From assembly GCA_017390825.1 (NCBI GenBank), contig JAFPAK010000055.1, forward strand, positions 1 through 12,356: a stretch of DNA of 12,356 bases, read 5' to 3'. The stretch is from Clostridia bacterium. GTDB taxonomy: Bacteria > Bacillota_A > Clostridia > Oscillospirales > Acutalibacteraceae. Numbering within the stretch: the first letter of the stretch is position 1; the number at the start of each line of letters is the position of its first letter. The notes beneath the pieces were generated by a model that saw nothing but the letters and a program-made list of their open reading frames with translations, did no database searches and was not told the origin of the DNA. A program made the position numbers and the translations under genes. Below, piece after piece: positions 1 through 6,762 of the stretch.

Positions 1-369
1 CATTTGACTCTAGACCTCCCGTCAAAAGACCAATTTGCAAAAAGGGCAAATTAAAAGCACCTCACCGAAGTGAAGTGCTGATAGAAATATTCAGTCCGAC
101 AAATAAGAATTTGAAAACCACAATTTTATAAGTGGTTATTAACCTTTACAGGGTTTTAATAAAATCCTCCAAAAGCCTTGAAAATAAAGAGTTTATCGCA
201 AAGTGCTCACCTTAGTTTATTATACGATTTCACTTATGTTTATTCTTCCCTTGGAAGCTGATAAGGGCAAACACAAGGGCAAGAAAATCTGATAACAAGA
301 TATAACAAAATGTGGCAATCGGAGAACTGTGACGTATGTGCGAATATATTATACTGGAGGATTTATTAT
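1..369. other. Gene-poor flank left of tnpV
   Basis: No convincing gene lies in this stretch. It holds a minus-strand terminator-like hairpin at 56-79, a weak 6-bp inverted repeat AACCAC/GTGGTT at 117-138, and a minus-strand TATAAT at 219-224 without a good -35. Two AAGGGCAA direct repeats occur at about 264-285. An open minus-strand frame at 230-466 runs antisense into tnpV and has no family resemblance, so it was not called. The stretch probably belongs to an older mobile element that carries tnpV rather than to the element starting near 1036. Confidence 0.5.
47..79 (-). terminator. Rho-independent terminator, minus strand
   Basis: The arms AGCACCTCAC (56-65) and GTGAAGTGCT (70-79) pair over 10 bp with one wobble. 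Read on the minus strand the loop is the stable TTCG tetraloop and the stem is followed by TTTTAATTT. It would end minus-strand transcripts coming from the right, although no minus-strand gene was recognised between it and tnpV. Confidence 0.65.
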
Positions 370-747
370 ATGGACAAGTACATTTTTGATGAAAGCAACG
401 GTTTGTGGTATGAATTGCAGGGAGATTATTATATCCCTTGCCTGATACTTTCCGAAGAAGAAACACAGCCTATCGGCTTATGGGGGCAACGCCACAAGCA
501 GTACCTAAAGGAGCATAAGCACTTCCTTTACACTACAATGCTGATTGAGGGGACACTTAACCGCTATCTTGCAGATATTAACCAACAGGCGGAGCAAATG
601 TTCCACCGATTGATTGAGGAAATGGCTCAAAAGCAAGGCGTGACAGAACAGCTAAAATCAGAACAACCTATGGAATGGATAGGATTGATGAATAACATAC
701 AGGCTTGTGCAAGAGAAATTGTGAGCAATGAAATAATTTTCGCATAA
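370..747 (+). CDS. tnpV: Transposon-encoded protein TnpV
   Basis: A 125-residue protein of the TnpV family, small proteins carried by Tn4451-type transposons and many Clostridia integrative elements; their biochemical role is not known. The N-terminus MDKYIFDESNGLWYELQGDY and the segment PIGLWGQRHKQYLKEHK are typical of the family, as is the C-terminal stretch ending in a short tail after EIVSNE. The start at 370 is chosen because GGAGG at 356-360 lies 9 nt upstream; the in-frame ATG at 310 would add 20 residues unlike the family and has no ribosome site. The gene is followed 7 nt later by a 13-bp perfect hairpin. It reads toward the IS200 fragment and appears to belong to flanking mobile DNA rather than to the element beginning near 1036. 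Confidence 0.85.
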   Translation: MDKYIFDESNGLWYELQGDYYIPCLILSEEETQPIGLWGQRHKQYLKEHKHFLYTTMLIEGTLNRYLADINQQAEQMFHRLIEEMAQKQGVTEQLKSEQPMEWIGLMNNIQACAREIVSNEIIFA

Positions 748-754
748 ATTTGAT

Positions 755-790
755 CACGGCAAGACGATAAGTGTGTCGTCTTGCCGTGTG
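755..790 (+). terminator. Terminator-like hairpin after tnpV
   Basis: The arms CACGGCAAGACGA (755-767) and TCGTCTTGCCGTG (776-788) form a perfect 13-bp stem with an 8-nt loop, 7 nt after the tnpV stop. Only a weak T-rich tail (TGTTTGG) follows, so termination is likely but not certain. It may also mark an element end. Confidence 0.6.
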
Positions 791-817
791 TTTGGTCCCT
801 TTAGGGGTGGAAATAAA

Positions 818-836
818 CCCCCGGTTCTACCGGGGG
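818..836. repeat. GC-rich hairpin at probable IS200-like left end
   Basis: CCCCCGGT (818-825) and ACCGGGGG (829-836) form a perfect 8-bp stem with a 3-nt loop. On the minus strand it is followed by TTTATTT, so it could also stop transcription entering from the right. IS200/IS605 elements carry a subterminal hairpin in their left end ahead of tnpA, and the truncated tnpA starts at 967, so this is a candidate left-end hairpin. The exact boundary cannot be fixed from one copy. Confidence 0.5.
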
Positions 837-966
837 AAGAAAAAGGCTTCAGCAAAGCCAAAAACGGCGAGCTCAAAGCCGCCGAAGTAGTTGCAAAGAA
901 TTAATCCTCCAAGTAGAATGAATGTGGTTTGGCCGCCGCATTACAAAGTACAAGGAGGAATAATTA

Positions 967-1036
967 GTGAAAAAAGATAGTGAAATAAAAAGTTCAGCAC
1001 ACTCAAAATACAGATGCCAATATCATATAGTGTTCT
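967..1036 (+). pseudogene. tnpA: Truncated IS200/IS605-family TnpA (N-terminal fragment)
   Basis: A GTG start at 967 with AAGGAGG at 952-958 opens a frame reading MKKDSEIKSSAHSKYRC then QYHIVFS. This is the N-terminus of the single-tyrosine (Y1/HUH) transposase TnpA of IS200/IS605 elements, where HxKYxCQYHIVF is normally followed by PKYRRK and about 110 further residues with the HUH motif and catalytic tyrosine. Here the similarity stops at about 1036 and the frame ends at 1050, so only about 23 codons remain. The break coincides with the end of the serine-recombinase element, which suggests that the element inserted into tnpA. The missing remainder is not seen in this window and should lie beyond the element's other end. 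Confidence 0.75.
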
Positions 1037-2832
1037 CTACACTGTTCTGAATCACACATATTAAAAATTAAACGATTATTGTTATCCGTTATGTAATCGG
1101 CTGCGCCGAAGAGGTCTGTATAATCCTCGGTTGTGCAGCCTTTCACAAAGATATGACAAACTCTCTTGTCATTCTCTGTGGTAATAAAAATTCTCTCAAC
1201 AACGGATGAGATTAAATTAACAAGTTCTTCCGGCTGTGCATCTTTTGCATATTCTGCAAAGGATAACAGCTTTTTCCTTACCTCGTTAAGCTCCTGAAGC
1301 ATCAAGGCACCGTCTGCCTTGCTTTCCTGAATACGGGAAAGGTCTTTTTCGAGCTTTTCAAGGTCTTTATTCATTTCTGCAATATCAGCTTCAATAAACT
1401 TGCGAAGCGATTCATCAGTTTCTCGCATATTTCGCACCTGTGCCGCTATTGCTGTTTTGGTTTTCTCAATAGCTTTCGTAGTCTCACGGTATTCCGTTTC
1501 GGTTTCATCGTTAGCAATGAGATTTTGCAGTTTTTCATTGAAAATAGTGTTGTAATATACTGCACTTTCATCACTGAGATTTGATAACTGTGCAACCACA
1601 AATTCATCAAGCAGTACTCCGTCAACAGATTTAAAGGTGCATTCCTTTTTGCGGACACCGGGACAAGTATATTTGAAGCGAGGCTTGCCGTGTGTCCAAC
1701 GATTGGATTCTGAAGTAACACTTAGCCTTTTACCGCATACAGGACAGAAAACTATTCCTGCAAGTAATGCATTTGTACGGCGGTGAGGTCTGTTGTATTT
1801 TTCTGCAATGCTTGAAAGAAGCTCCTGCGTTTCTATCCATTCACTTGAAGGGATAAAGCCTTCGTGCTTACCGACAGCAATAATCCATTCTTCAACAGGC
1901 TTTCGTGAAAGAATCTGTGAAAATTTCGGATTGAAGAAAGTGGAATCTTCATCTTCAACCTTGCATTGGTCAGTTTTATTATAGCACGAAATACCGTGTT
2001 GTCCATCAAATTCTGAAATTTCACCGTAAATATTACCGCCTTTATCAAGAAAGTAGTTATATGCTCTTTCATCGGCAACACAATAAATAGGGTTGGTCAG
2101 TATTAACCTTGTCGTAGAAGCGTTAAATTCTGCACCTTGCTTTGTTCGGTAATCCTTGCTGATTATCTTTGCAGTTGTCTGAATAGAGCGTGTGCTTCTG
2201 AAAATCTCATATATTTTTTGTACTACACGCTTTTCTGCATCAATGCTTTCAAGATGGCTTACAGCACTTTTATTTTTGCCACTGCCTGTTGTAACTCTTT
2301 TTGAAGTGAAGCCTGTAGGTGTATTACCGCCAAGCCAACGTCCGTCTTTTGCAAGCTCCATAAGATTGTCCTGAATACGCTCGGTAAGAATATCTCGCTC
2401 GAATTCTGCAATAATTGCAAGAACCTGAATTATAATTTTTGATGTGTTATTCTGAGTGTTAATATTATTAGAGCATACAAGCAAAACAACATTATGACGT
2501 TCAAAGTATTCAAGCAAACGCATTAGGTCTGCAGTTTTACGTCCTATACGGTCTAACTTGTAGCAGGCAACAGCCTTAATTTTCCCGTGTTCAATATCAC
2601 GGAGAAGTCTTTGAAAGTCCGGGCGGTCACAGTAATAACCGCTGAGTCCCTTATCCTCATACTTAGCGAATTCATAATCTTCGGGTAAACCCAACTGATT
2701 GATGGCATAATCACCACTTTGTTTAAACTGAACACCTATACTGTCGCCCTTGTTTGTGATACGGGATTTTCTTGTATAAATGGCTACCTGTCGAGGGTCT
2801 TCTTCAAAAGGTAACCGTGATTTCTTTTTCAT
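1003..2832 (-). CDS. Large serine recombinase (integrase/excisionase, TnpX-like)
   Basis: A 609-residue large serine site-specific recombinase that would integrate and excise the element. The N-terminal resolvase domain (about residues 15-160) shows the catalytic motif YTRKS with nucleophile Ser23, followed by DKGLSGYYCDRPDFQ and the YKLDRIGRK segment. A recombinase domain follows (about 170-300, including the GRWLGGNTPTGF motif). Next is a zinc ribbon with Cys363, Cys366, Cys390 and Cys398, and then a coiled coil (about 440-530). The start has GGAGG 9 nt upstream. A minus-strand TATAAT at 2896-2901 and a 7-bp hairpin at 2857-2880 precede it. About ten C-terminal residues (from EHYMILASVF) lie in flanking IS200 sequence beyond the likely crossover, so the tail depends on the insertion site. 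It is distinct from tyrosine integrases of the Tn916 type. Confidence 0.95.
   Translation of the reverse strand: MKKKSRLPFEEDPRQVAIYTRKSRITNKGDSIGVQFKQSGDYAINQLGLPEDYEFAKYEDKGLSGYYCDRPDFQRLLRDIEHGKIKAVACYKLDRIGRKTADLMRLLEYFERHNVVLLVCSNNINTQNNTSKIIIQVLAIIAEFERDILTERIQDNLMELAKDGRWLGGNTPTGFTSKRVTTGSGKNKSAVSHLESIDAEKRVVQKIYEIFRSTRSIQTTAKIISKDYRTKQGAEFNASTTRLILTNPIYCVADERAYNYFLDKGGNIYGEISEFDGQHGISCYNKTDQCKVEDEDSTFFNPKFSQILSRKPVEEWIIAVGKHEGFIPSSEWIETQELLSSIAEKYNRPHRRTNALLAGIVFCPVCGKRLSVTSESNRWTHGKPRFKYTCPGVRKKECTFKSVDGVLLDEFVVAQLSNLSDESAVYYNTIFNEKLQNLIANDETETEYRETTKAIEKTKTAIAAQVRNMRETDESLRKFIEADIAEMNKDLEKLEKDLSRIQESKADGALMLQELNEVRKKLLSFAEYAKDAQPEELVNLISSVVERIFITTENDKRVCHIFVKGCTTEDYTDLFGAADYITDNNNRLIFNMCDSEQCREHYMILASVF
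1029..1043. other. Candidate attachment-site junction of the integrated element
   Basis: The point where tnpA similarity ends is a small dyad, AGTGT (1029-1033), TCTCT, ACACT (1039-1043). Large serine recombinases of the TnpX type exchange strands at a GA/TC dinucleotide, and TC occurs twice in the centre of this dyad. The recombinase gene ends next to it, reading outward, as is usual for these elements. The exact core dinucleotide is inference. Confidence 0.45.
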
Positions 2833-2856
2833 ATATTTTTTCCTCCTTAAATAATT

Positions 2857-2880
2857 TAGGGCGAAACGAAGTCCGCCCTA
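2857..2880 (-). repeat. Hairpin in recombinase leader
   Basis: TAGGGCG (2857-2863) and CGCCCTA (2874-2880) form a perfect 7-bp stem with a 10-nt loop between the stop of the 60-residue gene and the recombinase ribosome site. It lacks a T-run on either strand, so it is not an ordinary terminator. It could tune recombinase expression or be part of a recombinase binding region. Confidence 0.45.
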
Positions 2881-2904
2881 TACTTCTTGATTTATATTAT
2901 ACCG

Positions 2905-3087
2905 TTACACTTCCGCAACTGCGAATGTGCCGATTTCTTTAATTGAACTCAGTAAAGCACGAAGCTGTTCGGCTGAGTAATTATATAGCTCACGAGTAAC
3001 ATATTCCAATCGCTTTTCCTGAAAACGGTTGATATATTTCTCGCTATCCTGACCGTAATGAAATACTGCGGTCATATCAAAATCCAT
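2905..3087 (-). CDS. Small protein of unknown function upstream of recombinase
   Basis: A 60-residue protein beginning MDFDMTAVFHYGQDSEKY, without a recognised family. The start at 3087 is preferred because AAGGAGG sits 7 nt upstream; the in-frame ATG at 3093 is only 1 nt from that ribosome site. The protein has no membrane segment or cysteines. Its middle is charged (EKRLEYVTRELYNYSAEQLRALL) and should be helical. It is co-directional with the serine recombinase and ends 72 nt before it, so the two are likely transcribed together. Small proteins beside serine integrases can act as directionality or accessory factors, but nothing in the sequence proves that here. Confidence 0.7.
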   Translation of the reverse strand: MDFDMTAVFHYGQDSEKYINRFQEKRLEYVTRELYNYSAEQLRALLSSIKEIGTFAVAEV

Positions 3088-3129
3088 AAGCATACCTCCT
3101 TGTAAAGTTAAAATTTTTTATTCACACAT

Positions 3130-3158
3130 TTGATTCGTGCATTGATATTTGATAAATT
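3130..3158 (+). promoter_or_regulatory. Possible sigma-A promoter for tnpW-like gene
   Basis: TTGATT (3130-3135) and TAAATT (3153-3158) are spaced by 17 nt, four to five of six matches each. A transcript would start near 3165 and include both the terminator stem of the opposite strand and the 16-bp inverted repeat. This is a weak call. Confidence 0.3.
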
Positions 3159-3159
3159 G

Positions 3160-3188
3160 AAAAAGCCCAAGAAATCTACATCTTGGGC
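3160..3188 (-). terminator. Rho-independent terminator, minus strand
   Basis: GCCCAAGA (3165-3172) and TCTTGGGC (3181-3188) form a perfect 8-bp stem with an 8-nt loop; on the minus strand it runs directly into TTTTT. It would end the relaxase-parB transcript coming from the right and insulate the recombinase operon. Confidence 0.75.
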
Positions 3189-3205
3189 GGGCATTGCAAG
3201 GGTAA

Positions 3206-3245
3206 GAACAGAGTCTGATTGCGGTTATACAATCAGACTCTGTTC
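3206..3245. repeat. Perfect 16-bp inverted repeat upstream of tnpW-like gene
   Basis: GAACAGAGTCTGATTG (3206-3221) and CAATCAGACTCTGTTC (3230-3245) are exact inverted copies separated by CGGTTATA. Neither side has a T-run, so it is not a standard terminator. It lies in the leader of the following small gene, ending 21 nt before its ATG, and could be an operator, an RNA stem, or a protein binding site for the element. Confidence 0.85.
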
Positions 3246-3266
3246 GATAATAGGAGTGTGTTATTT

Positions 3267-3497
3267 ATGCAAGAAAAAAGTTGGATAGAAATTTTTGAAG
3301 AATTAGGTTTGAATACAGATATATTCGATGATAAAAAATGGGAAGAAATGATAAAAAGACATATGGAATATAAAGGCAGTAATTTTTCAATGAAAATCGG
3401 TGGTACTGTATATGATGTTACTACCCACTTTAACCCCAATGGTCGAGAGTCATTATTCAAACAGTTTCTTGATATTATCCTTATCAGCAAATTTTGA
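3267..3497 (+). CDS. TnpW-like small transposon protein
   Basis: A 76-residue protein. Its C-terminal half, FSMKIGGTVYDVTTHFNPNG followed by RESLFKQFLDIIL, resembles the TnpW family of short proteins found in Tn4451-like and related Clostridia elements, whose role is unknown. The N-terminal 35 residues (beginning MQEKSWIEIFEEL) are acidic and extend beyond the usual short TnpW length. The start at 3267 is chosen because AGGAG lies about 9 nt upstream; the ATG at 3219 falls inside the inverted repeat and has no ribosome site. The gene is convergent with parB, with only 20 nt between the two stops and no terminator seen there. It is the only plus-strand gene in the left half of the element. Confidence 0.65.
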   Translation: MQEKSWIEIFEELGLNTDIFDDKKWEEMIKRHMEYKGSNFSMKIGGTVYDVTTHFNPNGRESLFKQFLDIILISKF

Positions 3498-3517
3498 TGA
3501 TTTCTCAAAACTGTAAT

Positions 3518-4369
3518 TTAACGGGCATCCCTGCCTTGACGGGCTCTGTATCTGCTCTCACAGAGTTTTATAATTGCTTCTTCAATCTGTTCGGTTGTAT
3601 AGCTTTTCGGAAAGTATTTTCGTATTCTTTCAGCAGGGATTTTGATTTTCTCTCGCTGATTAGCCTTTTCTTCTGACAAGATTTCACCAATATGCTCAGG
3701 AGTTAAACCTTCCTCTCTGCTTATTGCACGGAGCCTTTGAGCCTGAGATAAGTTTGGAGTAGCATCACAGACACGGATTTCTTCAACCAAGTCCGCCTGT
3801 TCAACTTCGTTTAAATATGAAAGCTCTACCGCAGGGGTAAAGGCTATTCTTTCTTCATCAACAAGGTTAAGCAGTTCAGGAATAAGATAAGTTAAACGGA
3901 TATAACGGTGTATCTGCCTTGAACTTTCATCAACTGACTCTGCCATTAAATCTCTGCTGTACTTTTGGCCAACTTGTCCAAAAGTTTTACCCTGATGATT
4001 TAATGCTTCAAGCTTCAATTTGTAAGCAAAGGCTCGTTCACTCGGAAGAATATGCTCACGGTGCAGATTGCTGTCAACGAGCATGATAGCCGCTTCATCT
4101 CTGCTTACGGCATAAATTAAAGCAGGTACTGTTTCCAGCCCTGCTTTCACTGATGCTCTCAGGCGTCTGTGTCCTGAGATTATCTCATATTCATCTGTTG
4201 TGTTCTCTAAAGGTCTTACAACAATGGGTGAGATAACGCCTTTCTGCTGTATGCTTTCAATGAGACTATTCATTTCATCATTATCTAATACTTTATACGG
4301 ATGTCCCTCAAAGGGATGAATTTTTTCTACCGGGATGTTTACCGGTGCTTTTAATTTTTTATTAGCCAT
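3518..4369 (-). CDS. parB: ParB/Spo0J-family partition protein
   Basis: A 283-residue ParB/RepB/Spo0J-type protein. The N-terminal ParB nuclease/CTPase-like domain shows VEKIHPFEGHPYKV (residues 14-27), GVISPIVVRP (44-53) and the GHRR motif (66-69). These are followed by NLHREH (101-106) and a helix-turn-helix near 147-166 (SSRQIHRYIRL). The start is taken at 4369 because AAAGGAG lies 8 nt upstream, inside the end of the relaxase gene; upstream in-frame ATGs would lie fully in the relaxase frame. Only 1 nt separates it from the relaxase stop, so translation is probably coupled. No ParA ATPase is adjacent, which is common for ParB-like proteins paired with relaxases on mobile elements. Such proteins may bind DNA near oriT or regulate transfer rather than segregate DNA. 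Confidence 0.9.
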   Translation of the reverse strand: MANKKLKAPVNIPVEKIHPFEGHPYKVLDNDEMNSLIESIQQKGVISPIVVRPLENTTDEYEIISGHRRLRASVKAGLETVPALIYAVSRDEAAIMLVDSNLHREHILPSERAFAYKLKLEALNHQGKTFGQVGQKYSRDLMAESVDESSRQIHRYIRLTYLIPELLNLVDEERIAFTPAVELSYLNEVEQADLVEEIRVCDATPNLSQAQRLRAISREEGLTPEHIGEILSEEKANQREKIKIPAERIRKYFPKSYTTEQIEEAIIKLCESRYRARQGRDAR

Positions 4370-4370
4370 G

Positions 4371-6125
4371 TTATCGGCTCCTTTCATTTTTATTCTTAAT
4401 ATTTTTGTTGTTACGGTTATTACGCCGTTCTTCAATTTGCCGCTGTCTTTCTTCCTGCTGTTTAACATAGTGGGAATATTCTTCCTGCCTTGCTATTTCA
4501 GCCTTGGTAATATAATTAGGTGACGGTTCACCTATGAGCTTTGAAACGGTATCAACGCTTCGGTTAAAATCATATTCGCTGATGTTGTAATCTGCTTCAG
4601 CTTTTTGCCTTGCCTCGTTCTCTTTTTCGGGGCGTATTTTCATTCTCTCTGTTTTCAGCTCTTCGGCATCTGCTTCATCAGCCTGCTTTTCGGTTTCTTT
4701 GTACTGAGTAAGTGTCTTTTGAATTTCTGCTTCCATTCTCTTTTCCTCGGCTTCAAGCTTCGGAATTTCAAACTGACGCATTTTCTCGAAGTAGGACTTT
4801 GCATTAACAATATCCTGTTCTGTTTCACACTCATTTTGTGAGAGAATATTCTGCATTTTAAATTTCAGCTCTTTTAGCTCAAATTCATAGTGGGTAACAT
4901 CACATTTTGCCGAGTTATACTTCTGCTTCATAACCTTGGGAGAGAGCTTTAATTTTTTCTTTGCCTCTTTGAACTTCTCTTCGGTAGATTTAATATCTTC
5001 CTGTAGCTTATGGAAGTACACATAAAACTCATCTGCATCACGGACTTCATTCATAGCCTGATGCTTCATGTTATTGATGCTTTTTCTTTCACATTCAAGG
5101 ATAATCATACCGACACGGATACCCTCAAGAGCATCTGCAAGTGTAGGTAAAAGTAGTTTTGCCGCAGTGATAACAAGCTCTGTAAGTGCCTGAACAGTTT
5201 TACGAAGGCTGGTAATCAGACTGTTATCTTTACGGATAAGAATGTTGATTCTCATTCTCTTTGTGACTTTGCCTTTCTTCTTCATTTTCTTACTTGAAAC
5301 ACCCTCGTGAATTGTCGGTTGCAAAAGTATTCCTCTTGCCACAAAGCTACGGTGGTCAATAGGCTCAATGTTCTTTTTTTCTAAATCTCTGTTTACAATA
5401 TCTGCCCACAGTTTTCTCCATTCACATAACTGCTCATCACTGTTCCAACGCTCACTTATGGGATTCTGTCTGCCGTACTTTGTGCTTTTCGGGTATTTGT
5501 TTACTCTCTCATAACAGTCAGCCTTAGACGGTGGTAGATATACCTTCTTGCCGTCAACATAATATTGGTACTGCTTTTCCCAACCATCATTTTTTGCACA
5601 TAAAAATTCAGAGGCGGTAAAGCCTTGCTCCTTACCGTCTCTGATACACAGATATTCTTTTTCGGTTTTTCTTTGCCAAGTAGCGTCAGGTTTTAACGGT
5701 CTGACAGTTGCCATAATGTGAGCGTGAGGATTGCCTTCACCCGTATCGTGAATACATACATCAACACACATTCCGTCACGGGCAAGAGCCTTTGCAAATT
5801 CTTCTGACTCGGCTATCTGCCTTTCACGGCTGACTTCAACGGGCAGAGCAACAATGAACTCTCTTGCCAAACGGCTGTCCCTTGTTTTCTCCGTTTCTTC
5901 AACTGCGTTCCATAACTTGCTTCTGTTGTACCATTCGGGCGGAGCGTGTGACGGGAGAAAGATTTTCTCATATACAAGACCGCCTTTCCTGGTGTAATCG
6001 TGTTTTACGCCGTCATACTCGTTAGTGATTTCACTGCAGCTCATATATGCACTTGCGGCAACGGCTGAGCGACCTACACCACGGGTTATGACTTTGGCTT
6101 CAAGATGATAAATTGCGGGTATCAC
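4371..6125 (-). CDS. mobA: MobA/MobL relaxase, MOBQ family
   Basis: A 584-residue relaxase that nicks oriT and pilots single-stranded DNA during mobilization. The N-terminal relaxase domain shows AIYHLEAKVITRGVGRSAVA followed by ASAYMS, where Tyr27 is the likely catalytic residue. The metal-binding motif is HAHIMATVRPL, with His134 and His136. Further on, DHRSFVARGI (258-267) and PTIHEG (270-275) are typical of MOBQ enzymes. Residues about 312-345 form a hydrophobic patch and the C-terminal half (about 360-560) is a long charged coiled coil ending in an Asn/Lys/Arg-rich tail. The first codon is GTG with AAAGGA only a few bases before it, so the exact start is uncertain. It shares a transcript with parB. 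A matching oriT lies about 1.4 kb to the right. Confidence 0.92.
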   Translation of the reverse strand: MIPAIYHLEAKVITRGVGRSAVAASAYMSCSEITNEYDGVKHDYTRKGGLVYEKIFLPSHAPPEWYNRSKLWNAVEETEKTRDSRLAREFIVALPVEVSRERQIAESEEFAKALARDGMCVDVCIHDTGEGNPHAHIMATVRPLKPDATWQRKTEKEYLCIRDGKEQGFTASEFLCAKNDGWEKQYQYYVDGKKVYLPPSKADCYERVNKYPKSTKYGRQNPISERWNSDEQLCEWRKLWADIVNRDLEKKNIEPIDHRSFVARGILLQPTIHEGVSSKKMKKKGKVTKRMRINILIRKDNSLITSLRKTVQALTELVITAAKLLLPTLADALEGIRVGMIILECERKSINNMKHQAMNEVRDADEFYVYFHKLQEDIKSTEEKFKEAKKKLKLSPKVMKQKYNSAKCDVTHYEFELKELKFKMQNILSQNECETEQDIVNAKSYFEKMRQFEIPKLEAEEKRMEAEIQKTLTQYKETEKQADEADAEELKTERMKIRPEKENEARQKAEADYNISEYDFNRSVDTVSKLIGEPSPNYITKAEIARQEEYSHYVKQQEERQRQIEERRNNRNNKNIKNKNERSR

Positions 6126-6144
6126 GTCCTTTCGGTTAAATTTG

Positions 6145-6171
6145 TTATTATGTTTTAGTGATTATTGACAA
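6145..6171 (-). promoter_or_regulatory. Possible relaxase promoter
   Basis: On the minus strand TTGTCA (6171-6166) and TAATAA (6150-6145) are separated by 15 nt, just upstream of the relaxase start. The spacing is short. It overlaps the plus-strand TTGACA of the sigma-factor promoter almost exactly, so the two divergent promoters may compete. Confidence 0.35.
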
Positions 6172-6192
6172 AGTGCTTTTTTACAGTAAACT
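6165..6192 (+). promoter_or_regulatory. Sigma-A-type promoter for ECF sigma operon
   Basis: A perfect -35 TTGACA (6165-6170) and a -10-like TAAACT (6187-6192) are spaced by 16 nt, giving a leader of about 78 nt. The leader contains TGTAAC (6212-6217), reminiscent of ECF -35 boxes, but no CGTC-type -10 follows, so autoregulation is not demonstrated. A 7-bp inverted repeat TGAAAGG-A-CCTTTCA (6246-6260) sits just before the ribosome site. Confidence 0.5.
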
Positions 6193-6276
6193 TAAATATG
6201 AAAATATTTTTTGTAACCTTTCCACAACTTCAATTGTTATTATAGTGAAAGGACCTTTCAACTAGGCGGTGAAACA

Positions 6277-6762
6277 ATGACAGATGATGATTTTATGCAA
6301 GCTGTAAATCGTAACAATCAACGTCTTTTTCTTATCGCTCTATCTTTCACGAAAAGCTCTTACGATGCTGAAGATATTCTTCAAAATGTTTTTGTAAAAC
6401 TTTTAAAATATCCTAAGAGTTTTTCTGATAATGAGCATTTAGACAAATGGTTGACAACGGTTTGTGTTAATGAAAGTAAGAATTACATAAAATTACCATT
6501 CAGATATCACAAAAACATTGATGATTGTGATTTTGTTTCAGGTGCTAGTTTTGACAGTACAACTCAAATAGATTTGTATAATGCTGTTATGAGGCTGTCT
6601 AAAAAAGAACGCACGGTAATTCATTTGTTTTACTACGAAAACTTATCAATAAAAGACATTGCAGAAATGCTTAAAATTAAACAGTCGGCAGTTAAAACTA
6701 GGTTAAGTCGTGCAAGAGTAAACTTAAAAGAACAGTTGGGAGATGAGTGGATAGATGAGTAA
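6277..6762 (+). CDS. ECF-type RNA polymerase sigma factor
   Basis: A 161-residue sigma-70 family protein of the ECF type. Region 2 spans about residues 10-75 (NQRLFLIALSFTKSSYDAED, then ILQNVFVKLLKY, and DKWLTTVCVNESKNY). A short linker leads to region 4 (about 100-152), where LSIKDIAEMLKIKQSAVKTR and LSRARVNLKE form the helix-turn-helix that reads the -35. It would redirect host RNA polymerase to a small set of promoters. The ribosome site AGGCGGTG precedes the ATG at 6277. Its last 8 nt overlap the next gene, a membrane protein that is its likely anti-sigma factor. It is divergent from the relaxase, so transfer or stress functions of the element may be its targets; no target promoter could be identified with confidence. 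Confidence 0.9.
   Translation: MTDDDFMQAVNRNNQRLFLIALSFTKSSYDAEDILQNVFVKLLKYPKSFSDNEHLDKWLTTVCVNESKNYIKLPFRYHKNIDDCDFVSGASFDSTTQIDLYNAVMRLSKKERTVIHLFYYENLSIKDIAEMLKIKQSAVKTRLSRARVNLKEQLGDEWIDE

Noticed and set aside
230..466. Minus-strand open frame of 78 codons at the left edge
   Set aside because: Antisense to the tnpV start region, Cys/His/Ser-rich composition without a family, and no ribosome site.
3206..3245. The 16-bp inverted repeat as a transcription terminator
   Set aside because: No T-run follows the stem on either strand; kept as an unexplained repeat instead.
3233..3508. Minus-strand frame of 91 codons opposite the TnpW-like gene
   Set aside because: It is the antisense shadow of a plus-strand gene that has a ribosome site and family resemblance; the minus frame has neither.
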